In this document: in pieces, positions 55,446 through 64,000 of the stretch
Numbering within the stretch: the first letter of the stretch is position 1
How the letters are laid out: the number at the start of each line of letters is the position of its first letter
Assembly: GCA_015501075.1 (NCBI GenBank)
Contig: JADNYJ010000200.1
Coordinates: 1-64,000 of the forward strand
DNA from: Gymnopilus junonius
Lineage: Eukaryota > Basidiomycota > Agaricomycetes > Agaricales > Galerinaceae
DNA length: 64,000 nucleotides
Direction of reading: 5' to 3'
Notes under the pieces: model-generated
Told to the model about the DNA's origin: nothing
The model's database searches: none
What the model saw: only the letters and a program-made list of their open reading frames with translations
Made by a program: the position numbers and the translations under genes

Positions 55446-57107
55446 CTACTTTTCCAATGAGGAATACAGCGTCTCTTCAAACTCGACATAGCACTTCAGC
55501 ACCTCAGGATCACGGCTCGGCACAATCTGTGTTCCAAACACAGCTGCAATTCCCGTCGATGCGTCCATAAAGTAGTATGTCCCTGCCCATCCGGACCCTA
55601 CAAACAAATGATGAGCCATGAAAGGCTTACAAGATACAAAACTCACAGAATGCAGTTCCTTTTCGTCTCCTTCGAGGCCAGTCAGTTCCGCAGATCGCGA
55701 GTGCCGTGCTCCATCTATTGCCCGGTTGGCTGTTCATGTACAAATCCAGCGATCTCATCCCAGCATCATTGGAAGCAGGTTCGAACATCTCACGGACGGT
55801 GGCTTGAGTCAGGATGCCGTTTGTCAGTTTACCACCTACGCCACGATGTCAGCTGTTGATCAGTGACAAGCAATTCAAGTTATTCACTATATATTTGAAG
55901 GATGTGACGCAGCAGAGTCAGGTAGTCGTTCAGAGAAGTAAATAAGCCTATGCCCCCGAAATGTAGAAAGACTAGTACGAGAAATAGTGAGTTAACTCTG
56001 CAGCAGGTGCTAAAATATAATACCTTTGGAAGGGTCGCGCTCAGGAAGTCTGGTCGTTTGATCTGCCCATGGCTCGAGTCCACCGTCTGCTCTCCGAAAC
56101 GAGAGCGTAATCAACCTCTCTGTCAACTCGGGAGTCATATAAAATGACCCTTGAATTCCGAGAGGCCCAAAGATGTTCTCCTGACTGCAACACATCTGAG
56201 AGTTACGCCCCAGTCCTTTATTTCGGACTTACAGGTATTGCTCCAAAGTTTGTCCTGTCACCTTTTCGACGACGAATCCCAAAACATCAGAGCTATATCC
56301 ATACACAACTTTTGGTAGTGGTAAATCAGAGGATCCAGCAAATAGCCAACGACATAGCTTACAATCGGTTCCCGGTTCAAATTTGATAGGTATACCAGGT
56401 AAATCACCCTGCAGACGATAAAAAGATTAAATTGGTCCAACTTTCACTGCACGCACCCACTCACCATGATTAATCTTGAAAAAAGGTGTATACGATCCAC
56501 TTTCTGATGAGGCGCAATCAACGAGTGCGGTATAATGGAGTACAAAGGCTTATCCGGTCTCGCTGCATAGTTTGTAGAACAGCCCGCTGGAAAATTGAGC
56601 AGGTTTTTCACTAGAATCGGATTCTTTGCGGGGTGGTATGAAGGGTTAGGAGCGACGGTGTCGTGTACGATGACGGGGTTCGCGAATTCAGGGAAGAACT
56701 TGGAGACAAGGGTATCTTCTGTGAGTTTGCCTTGCTCGATTAGCTGGAGTGCTGCGATCTAGGCGAGGGAGTAGATCATGAGTAAACATAAAACTACGGA
56801 TAGTAAGGAAAATGGTAAATACGTGAGCAAGCAATTTGGTCATACTGCAAATCCAAAACAAGGCACCCTTGTCTACCGCTCCGCTGCTGGGATCATTGGC
56901 GACTTTATATCCTCCAGAATTGAAGTAGATCTCTTCATCAGCTGTCGTAGCGCCAAACACGAACCCTGGGATCTTCTTCTCCTGGGCGATCCTGGCCTTG
57001 GTTAAGAAGAGGAGTATAAAAGACCTGGTCGTTGTGCGACATACTGGGAAAGAACGTACCGCAAAATCGTCCAATGCTTTCTTACCGCTCTCTGATAACC
57101 TGACCAT
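55446..57107 (-). CDS. Beta-lactamase-fold serine hydrolase, copy 1
   Basis: Start MVRLSESGKKALDDFA, then after an intron ARIAQEKKIPGFVFGATTAD. The catalytic S-x-x-K is seen in ICSMTKL and the Tyr motif in YGYSSDVLGFVVE. Further blocks are ENIFGPLGIQGSFYMTPEL, GGIGLFTSLNDYLTLLRHI and the end FYEETLYSS-like FEETLYSSLEK. This is the class C beta-lactamase/esterase (PF00144) layout, typical of fungal esterases or transacylases of unknown substrate. Many short introns are needed, all with GT-AG ends where checked. No signal peptide is seen, so it is probably cytosolic. It is about 60% similar by eye to the copy at 60901-62605, in opposite orientation. The exact exon map in the middle (56.3-56.8 kb) is approximate. 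Confidence 0.82.
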
Positions 57108-57493
57108 GTCGTGAATGGAAGACGATAGAAGTTGGCATGTCACACAGGACCCGACAGCGACTTATATTGACTGGTACCACATGAGAGGCGTTCCGCTTTC
57201 GGTCCATGATCATGAGAATCCGAGAGCAGACTTTGGAAAACAATTTATAGTCATATGTCCATGGAAAGCATAGGTGAGAAGAGAGCTGCGTTGTCATTGG
57301 CTTGCTTTACAATGCCCTTTCAAAAAGAAAACAGAATAGATGGGATGGGTATGAGTCTTATTTCCTGCAGACTGGTAGTGGTGGTTAGAGTTCAAGGGTC
57401 AAGCCCCTGAGTTATTTCCTTGATTGGAATGTGAATCGGTTAAGCGGCCTCCCTTCCTCCCTTGCTCTGAATCATCCATTTCCTTCCAGGCAA

Positions 57494-58173
57494 ATGGACT
57501 CGCTATGGGACGAGAATGCTGACAACTCTAGTGTTACAGATGTAGAGTGGTCAAGGATTTCAGATGAATATACGAACGTGAGTTTATCCGCTTTTCAATC
57601 AGAGATGGAAAGCCTGACGTCTTTTTTCTTGACCCTTAGTCTGGATATCGCGATGGAATAACCGCCGGGAAGGAAGCTTCCTCTCAGGAAGGGTTTGACG
57701 CCGGATACGCCACCGTCGGTGTACCTCTAGGCCATCAGCTGGGCCTCCTTCGCGGCGTCTCCTCTGTCCTTCTATCCTTCCTCAAAGATTCAAGCGATCC
57801 TAGTCCTAGTCCCAGTCCCCAAAGTCAAAGACAAGCCCTTCTAGTCGAAGCGCAGGACATCGCGTCCCAGTTGGCGAGGGTACGTTTCTCCGATATCGTT
57901 CCGCGCGACTTGGAGGCAGAACAGCATGCGCGAGAGCACCTGGAAAAGGAGGACGGTGCCGATGAGAATGAAGAAACGGCGAGGAGGAGAGAGATGGAGG
58001 GAATTGAAGACATGCTTGCTAATCTTGGGGCTTCTGGGAAGGCCAAGGATACATCAGGGAGACCGACTGTGGACGATGTGCATGCTTTGAGAGATCGACT
58101 GGCTGTGTTGGCTGAACGTCTAGGGCTAAGCTTGGGTATCGATCTCAAGGCGATAGCTTTGCCTCACGGGTAA
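57494..58173 (+). CDS. Yae1-like protein (deca-GX3 motif), 205 aa
   Basis: Two exons: 57494-57577 and 57640-58173. Start MDSLWDENADNSS. The conserved block across the splice is DEYTNSGYRDGITAGKEASS, then GFDAGYATVGVPLGHQLGLL, with Gly at every fourth position as in the Yae1 N-terminal domain. A tail rich in E and R with predicted helices follows. Yae1, with Lto1, helps deliver iron-sulfur clusters to the ribosome-recycling ATPase ABCE1 in the cytosol. An upstream in-frame start at 57431 was not chosen because MDSLWDEN fits the usual beginning. The donor-like GTAAGC at the stop region leaves a small chance of one more exon. Confidence 0.85.
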
Positions 58174-58737
58174 GCTATCCGGTCGGACAGAATCTTTCAT
58201 CGTGCGTAATGTACTCAAGGCTTCCCAATTCTGTTATTAACGCCAAGTGACAGGCTCGCTTATAATCGTAATCATAACCAATTTGTACAGCACCATCGAG
58301 GAAGAATTTTCTCATTTGCAATTATGATATACTAACCTTATCAGACCAGGACTTCATGTACGTTTACCCATATTCGACTTGTCCAGTCTGAACCGAAGAT
58401 TTATTGCTGTGACTCGGAAGCATCAGGACGTCATTGTACCGTATATCCAGTCAAGCACACGATAGCTTCCCGGTCACTGTTACTGTCTGTAACCTATTTG
58501 GCATAAATCGCTATCCAGGATTTGTTGGCCGCTTGACTAGCACTGTGAAAAATCCATATCCCGCCGATATTAAGTAGAATGCCACATCTGCATTATATGC
58601 TTTCCCCGTGCAAATGCTAGTCCAACTCTGTCTTAAGAGATTTGGATCGAAATACAATGCGAACAATACAATTATATCTGTATTAATTAAATAGCTAAAG
58701 CGAAACGAGAAACTTATCATCTGAAAACCCAACTTCA
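58174..58737. terminator. Convergent 3' spacer between Yae1-like and Rsc7-like genes
   Basis: About 560 bp between two stop codons facing each other. AT-rich in its right half. No gene or repeat was identified. Confidence 0.4.
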
Positions 58738-60690
58738 AGCCAAATCAATGGGAGCAAGCGCCGAGTTTTCTGCTTCTCTTAACAGTCTCTGCCTTTCCCT
58801 TGCCTCTGGAGTGTTGGTCTCTTCTGCTGGATCAGGAAATTCCATCACGGTGTCTACCCATGCGAGGGCCCAGGCACCGTTACCGACTTTAGTTCCACCT
58901 AGTACTCGCCGTTTCGTAGGTGAATCGGGCAGAGCTTCCCATCTGTATTTCACTGGTTGAGTATCCCCGCGGTCTAATAAAGGGCGATTCGGTTTTTTTC
59001 TTGTCAGGGAGCATCCAAAAAAAACTTACAATGAATGAGATTCCCATGAGGTTCGTATACACCAATAGCAGGAATGTCATCCTCAAAGCCAACCTTACGC
59101 TTCTTGGACTTTGGTTTGGGGACCTCTGTGACATTAACGTCTCCGTTTGGTAGTTCTTCCTCTCCCTCTCCCTCTTCCTCCTCTTCTCTCAGATCCCTCA
59201 TTCCAGGGGCAAGGGGCCGTGTTCCTGGAGGGGGTGGAATTGCCCCTCCCATGACCAGACCATCCACGCCCTCAACAACTTTCAGAGCCTCCTTCCGCTG
59301 CTTTGTCCACATCTCGTTTGCTTCATCAACACGAGTGGCCATCATCCACATCCAATTATCCTCCGAGACTCCATCACGCGATAGGATACTTTTGCGCACA
59401 GCGTTCAGTGGTCCATCACTGTACGGACCCCATCCACTTCCTCCGAAAATTGTGGTAGGACCACCAGCACGGTATATTCCGCCCCCACCGCCACCTCCTC
59501 TGTCACCTTTACCTGATGAGGCTGCCGCCGCAGTGGCGTTCAGAGCTGAAAGTTCGTTGTTGTGGTGTGTTGCGTTGGGGTCTGGCAGCTCTCCGACAAG
59601 TTCACCGGCTTTGAGGCCGCGGGCAGTGATCTCCTCTAGTACTTTGTCTTCGTAATAATCATCTGTTACCCATCTTCCATCTATAAATGCCACTTAGCCA
59701 ATTATGAACGCTTGGATGCAGCAAGGACTAACCAATGATCATTTTACTTCCATGTAATTTGAACGCGCTTCGTGCTGTAACAAGAGTAACGCTTCTGGTA
59801 CGGAGATGGGATCCCAGTTTTCCTTCAGAGATAAGGTAATCCTTTTCTGGTTGGGTTGCATTAAGCTTGAAGGCGAGAAGGTTGCGGCGGAAATAGTATA
59901 GTGAGTCTCGGAAGCCAGAAGTACGAGCAGCATCGATGGCGAGCATGTACTGCCTTTGTGGATGCCTATTAGGAAGGGCAAATGTCGCAGCTTTAAATCG
60001 ACGACCTGAAGAAAAGGACGATGAAAAATAAGCGTCCCTACATAGATTGAGGAGAATGAACGAACCTCCAAGCAAATTACCAAACTGATCAATCTTTTCG
60101 TTCCCTTTGGGATCTTCCGGTGTGATAAACTCGTCCCCATCTATAACATACACTTCTCCGTGAATTTTGCGGAAAGGTTTACCTCCTCCAAGCGGTGCCT
60201 CTTTCTCGGGTTCGTGTTCTTCAACAGCGTCGCCTCCTTCAACATCTGCGTCGTTTTCGCCTTCAGCTTCAGCTTCCGCTTCGGTTTCATCATCGTTCCG
60301 CTTTGGGAGCCTTATGAGCAGAGAGTTGGCCGGCCGTCCTCGAGGTCTTCCGCGCCCTCTCCCTCTCCCTCTAGCGCGTGGTGTGCTCACTGCACTGGTC
60401 GAACCTCTACCTCTACCTCTAGGCCGCCCACGAGGGCGAGGAGTAGGCGCACCTACAAAAGACTCTGAAGCATCTTCGTCTTGACCTTGCGCATTTTCGT
60501 TATCGTCTCCAGGGCCAGGCCCCTCTTGGTCGACGTCCATTGCTTGTGAATCGTCGTTTTCCACATCATCGTCATCGCCTTCTGGTGCAGAATCTACCTG
60601 TGAGGCTGGGGTGGCTGCTGCAGAAGAAGAGGCAGCATTTTGATGAGAAGAGGTTCTGGGTCTGATAACAATTTTTGGGACGCTTGACAT
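58738..60690 (-). CDS. Rsc7/Swp82-type chromatin remodelling subunit, 587 aa
   Basis: Four exons join in phase: 60066-60690, 59733-60005, 59030-59680 and 58738-58952. The N-terminus is disordered, with AT-hook-like GRPRGRGRG and RGRPRGRPANS and acidic stretches. The central block EVYVIDGDEFITPEDPKGNE, then DQFGNLLGGRRFKAATF, RQYMLAIDAARTSGFRDSLY and SEGKLGSHLRTRSVTLVT, is the CRC_subunit domain (PF08624) of Rsc7/Npl6 and Swp82. A further GGWGPYSDGPLNAVRK-like segment follows. The protein is nuclear and part of an RSC- or SWI/SNF-class complex. The long low-complexity tail includes poly-Gly and poly-Glu. Which of the two complexes it serves cannot be told. Confidence 0.9.
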
Positions 60691-60900
60691 TTTCAGGAAA
60701 TTGGAGAATGAAAGAGTCCAACCGCGTCAAGCTCGGGTAAGGAATCACGTGATGTAATTGACGCGTCGTGATTGGAATTCAATTCATCCACATCTCCGAG
60801 TCTTCCGATCTGATAGGCTTACAGTAAACGAATGGCAGTTCTATACATATTCCTTTGTCGTTCATTTTATAACCTCATCTTATGAGTATCTGGGGAAGCA

Positions 60901-62605
60901 ATGGCTACCTTAACTTCCAAAGGTAAACAAGCCCTTGATGATCTCGTCGTATGTGGAGTCCTTTTCCGCTACAGCTATACCCACAGAGCCGTTAACTGCT
61001 GCTCGTAGAGTCAAGTCATACAAGATAATAGAATTCCTGGATTTATTTACGGTGCAACCTCTGTGGATGAAGAAATTTATTTCAAAGCCGGGGGCACCAA
61101 CGTCGTAAATGACCCAGAAAGTGGACAAGTCAACGGAGACAGTATCTTTTGGATCTGTAGCCAATCCAAGATGATCGTCCATGTCAGTCAACTATTCCTC
61201 GTTTTAATGTGGTATTGGTTTCTGAGGCGAACCTCTGATTGTAAGCTCGCGGCCCTCAAGTTAATTGAAGAAGGAAAGCTCGCATTCGAAGACCCAATCT
61301 CTCATTATTTCCCAGAATTTGCCCACCTGGTAATAGTCGAGGACCAAATGGCGCCTAATTGGACGTATAAGCCTGCAGAAATGGTTATAACGGTGAAGCA
61401 TCTTCTGCATCATACGAGTGGACTGTTCTACCCCATGAGGGACATCAAGTTTGACCAGCAAATGGACATATACGCTGCTCCTCACAGTGCAGGTGATGCG
61501 GTTTCTGAATTCATCTCACTAGTCAAGGTAAAAGTTTGCTCAAATTCAACGCTGAAGTTCACGCGACATGGTCATTTTTGAGTAGGGCGATCTTCCCGGC
61601 ATTCCCGTCTTGTTTGAGCCTGGCACAAACTGTGAGGATTAATCAAGCTCTTGTTAGAGGCTCAATCCTATACTGGTCGTACAGTCGTTTACGGATTTAG
61701 TTCCGATATCCTCGGATTTGCGATTGAAAAGGCGACTGGGCAGTCCTTGGAATCGTGCCTGTACGTTCCTATTATTTGGTTTACTGGGTTGGACTATTTC
61801 TGCGATACTAAACCAGAGCCTTTCGTAGCCAAGAGAATATCTTCAAACCTCTTGGGATGAGCGCGTCGTTCTATCTTACCCCAGATCTAAAGGCAAGACT
61901 GGTTGATCTAACTTACCGAAGGAACGGAAATATGGAAGCTTGGGCAGGTCAGTCCAAACTCATAGAGCAGGACCCTGCCAAAGGTACGTGTGCTCTTCAT
62001 GCGGGGTATGTATATTTTCACTCTACTCCCAGTTAAGCGTCATATGGGAGGCGTGGGTCTATACGCATCATTGCGAGATTATCTTACTCTATTACGCCAT
62101 ATATTACAAATCCACAGTGAGTCTTATCGTCCTCAACTGTAGGAGGAACTGAGCTAAGGTCCTAAAAGAAGGCACGGCTAAAAATACGCTTTTTAGCGCC
62201 GAAATTATTCGCAGCGTCTTTGAGCCCGTTCTGAATGACGAAGGATCAAAAGGCATCAGTGATTTATTGGAATTTTATCCTTTCACCCCCCGAGGCAGTG
62301 TCCTACAATGGAGTTCAGCCCTTGCCATTGCAGCTACCGATTGGCCAGGAAGGCGAAGAAAAGGGACAGCCTTCTGTGGGTTACGTTTAACTATTTTAAT
62401 CGGTGCATATTCGAGCGAGCCTTCTGACAATGAATCTGCAGGGTTTGGGTGGGCGAACACATACCATACACTAGACCCAGAGACTGGCATTGCTACTGTC
62501 TTTGGAACACAAATAATCCCCACTGCCGATCAAAAAGTTTATAAGCTATATGTAGACTTCGAGGAAACCCTTTACGCAGGTTTATCCCAACAAAAGCCGC
62601 AGTGA
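60901..62605 (+). CDS. Beta-lactamase-fold serine hydrolase, copy 2
   Basis: Start MATLTSKGKQALDDLV, then after an intron QDNRIPGFIYGATSVDEEIY. The catalytic S-x-x-K is ICSQSKM. Then come KHLLHHTSGLFYP, the Tyr motif YGFSSDILGFAIE, ENIFKPLGMSASFYLTPDL, GGVGLYASLRDYLTLLRHI, and the end YVDFEETLYAGLSQQKPQ. About eight GT-AG introns keep the frame, including one of 53 nt joining FEPGTN to VYGFSSD. Same family and exon order as copy 1, so the two arose by duplication and now face away from the two genes between them. Substrate unknown. Confidence 0.85.
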
Positions 62606-62727
62606 TGCTACTAGTTACCAATATGTCCCGCCATTAAGATCGTTGCACTGTAAGATACAGAGTATACCATAATAAAATCCCCAATACGAAAGATGATTCC
62701 AAAAAAAACTACCCGAGCTGTTATCCT

Positions 62728-64000
62728 TTATGCGACGTCGCCTGGAGGAATCTCAGTGTAATTCACTGAAGTCCTTGCTCTTTTGCTTCTTCTGATAGGC
62801 TGCTCTTTGTCAACCAACGGATCGTTATTAGCATCAGTCGGCGTTTGGTCAGCTCCTGGAGTCGATTTCGACTGTCTGCCTTTACCCTTATCTTTCCTCG
62901 ACCGCTTTTTTGGTATGTAATCCCTTTCTGCATAAAGACTGTGAAAAAGAATAACACAGAGGTGAATGACCACGATGGTACCTTCTTTTCGAAGTTTCCG
63001 ACTCAATTTAGGTATTACAGGAGCAGGGGAAGGACTTCGAGAAGGTGGAATATAAGGAGGAGTGAATAGCTCATCCATGTGTTTCTCCAAAGCGCTTGCA
63101 AACTTTTCTGCGGCAACTTCCTTTGCCTTCATCCTTTCGACAGCTATAAATTATGACGGATAAATTTCTTTTCGAAGAACGATAACAGAGACATGCATAC
63201 CACGAAAACTGGTTGCCTTATCCCCTTCTAGAGGTAATATCGATGGACCATAGATGGTCTCCATTCGCTTAATGACATTCTCCACTACCCTACGAACATC
63301 CAGATCACTAACTAGGGCAAGATAAGGGAAAAATACATACTTTGAATTTGCAAACTCTGGAACCCCACAAGAAAGAACGACATCAATGACAGCCCGCCAA
63401 TTCAGAGGTTCAATCCGGTTTTGCATACTAGCTGGGCGGGCAGGCGTCTGGGAGGCCAGGGCAGCAAGGACAACAGAGAGAAAATTCGCAACGACAGAGG
63501 TTAGATACGGGACATAGTACGGATAATCCGGGTCGTCTGATTCAAATGCTAAATCTCGACCTCGGATGGTACGATCCTCGTCATCTTCTTCGTCTTCTTC
63601 GTCCTCCATATCGTCTTCCATGGGGGATACAGGAAACGTAGGAGACGGACATGATTTTAACACCTGAGATGCAACCACAGCAATTTCGTCTTCAAGAGAC
63701 CATTCGGGGATTAATACATCAGGTAGAGGGAGTGGCCAGCGAGTCCAATGATCCCGCCTTCTTTGTTTTCGACCTGTTGTCACTGGCCGTTTCCCCTTTG
63801 TTTTGGCGCTCCTAACTTGAGAGTTGGCAGGGCGGCTAAGGTCGCTAGGACCAGCGATAGGGGTACCTCTTGTAGACACAGAAGCAGAAGCAGAAGGTTG
63901 GCTGGCATCAGAGAAGGTCTCGTCATCATCGGGCGCGTTCAATTCACCATCCTGCAATGCAAACGGAGAGGGCTTTGTGATATGTTTTGTGACATCCAAG
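62728..64000 (-). CDS. Unknown nuclear-looking protein, 3' part only (runs off right edge)
   Basis: Frame open at the right edge. The main exon (about 63202-64000) contains DHWTRWPLPLPDVLIPEWSL, an acidic tract (EDDMEDEEDEEDDEDRT) and AVIDVVLSCGVPEFANSKYV. It joins by GT-AG introns to AVERMKAKEVAAEKFASALE and then to a basic tail RDYIPKKRSRKDKGKG, stopping at 62728. The TRWPL...PEWSLEDEI text recalls the Rrn9-type domain of RNA polymerase I initiation factors, but only the end of the gene is visible and this is a weak match from memory. The Lys/Arg-rich tail suggests a nuclear location. Confidence 0.6.

Noticed and set aside
59074..59655. A 193-codon plus ORF opposite the Rsc7-like gene
   Set aside because: Pro/Ser-rich antisense of an Arg/Gly/Glu-rich coding exon.
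1..64000. CRISPR arrays, bacterial operons or riboswitches
   Set aside because: The window is clearly eukaryotic, with spliced genes. The tandem units seen in hairpin clusters II and III have no regular spacer/repeat structure of a CRISPR.

Overview
The window looks like a chromosome segment of a mushroom-forming basidiomycete (Agaricomycetes). The signs are introns of about 50-60 nt with GT-AG ends, basidiomycete-type transposons (Tnp2/CACTA, Helitron with an upstream multi-domain ORF, Ty1/copia), and compact fungal housekeeping genes: PP2A scaffold subunit, IRE1, Yae1-like, Rsc7/Swp82-like and D-lactate dehydrogenase. No ribosomal RNA or convincing tRNA gene was seen. The species cannot be named from this sequence.

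Layout. (1) 1-24.5 kb is an AT-rich transposon graveyard. It holds a copia Gag cut by the left edge, six hAT-like non-autonomous elements (five with 8-bp target duplications that match fully or at 7 of 8 bases), two TA-flanked mariner-like elements, a solo LTR, a decayed Helitron (about 8.35-13.74 kb), a 3-kb inverted-arm (foldback) element, and a pair of intact-looking unknown genes (14.67-16.91 kb). Two of the hAT-like elements carry spliceable gene pieces, one encoding a PHD finger. Several insertions are nested, so their order can be read. (2) 24.8-30.3 kb is ordinary genic DNA: a MARVEL-type membrane protein, the PP2A A subunit and glucose-6-phosphate 1-epimerase. (3) 30.40-46.89 kb is bounded by inverted ends of about 70 bp that start CACTGCTGGCA. 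I read it as one 16.5-kb CACTA/EnSpm-like element carrying a Tnp2 transposase and five further genes or gene relics. (4) 47.5-64 kb returns to host genes: D-lactate dehydrogenase, a FunK1-like relic, IRE1, two inverted paralogous serine hydrolases flanking a Yae1-like gene and an Rsc7-like gene, and a partial gene at the right edge.

The most unusual signal is inside the 16.5-kb element: 14 short hairpins with different stems but one shared core, TG-NGCAAC-CA. They fall in three clusters (34.70-35.16, 38.53-38.94 and 43.14-43.67 kb). Each cluster has three forward copies followed by one or two reversed copies. All three lie in spacers that contain the 3' end of a gene, and the divergent-promoter spacers and element ends have none. 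I found no other example in the window by eye. Their function is unknown.

How parts may work together: the Tnp2 protein would mobilise the 16.5-kb unit, but several of its ORFs, including Tnp2, show apparent frameshifts, so this copy is probably dead. All coordinates are by eye, and splice sites are inferred from reading-frame continuity.
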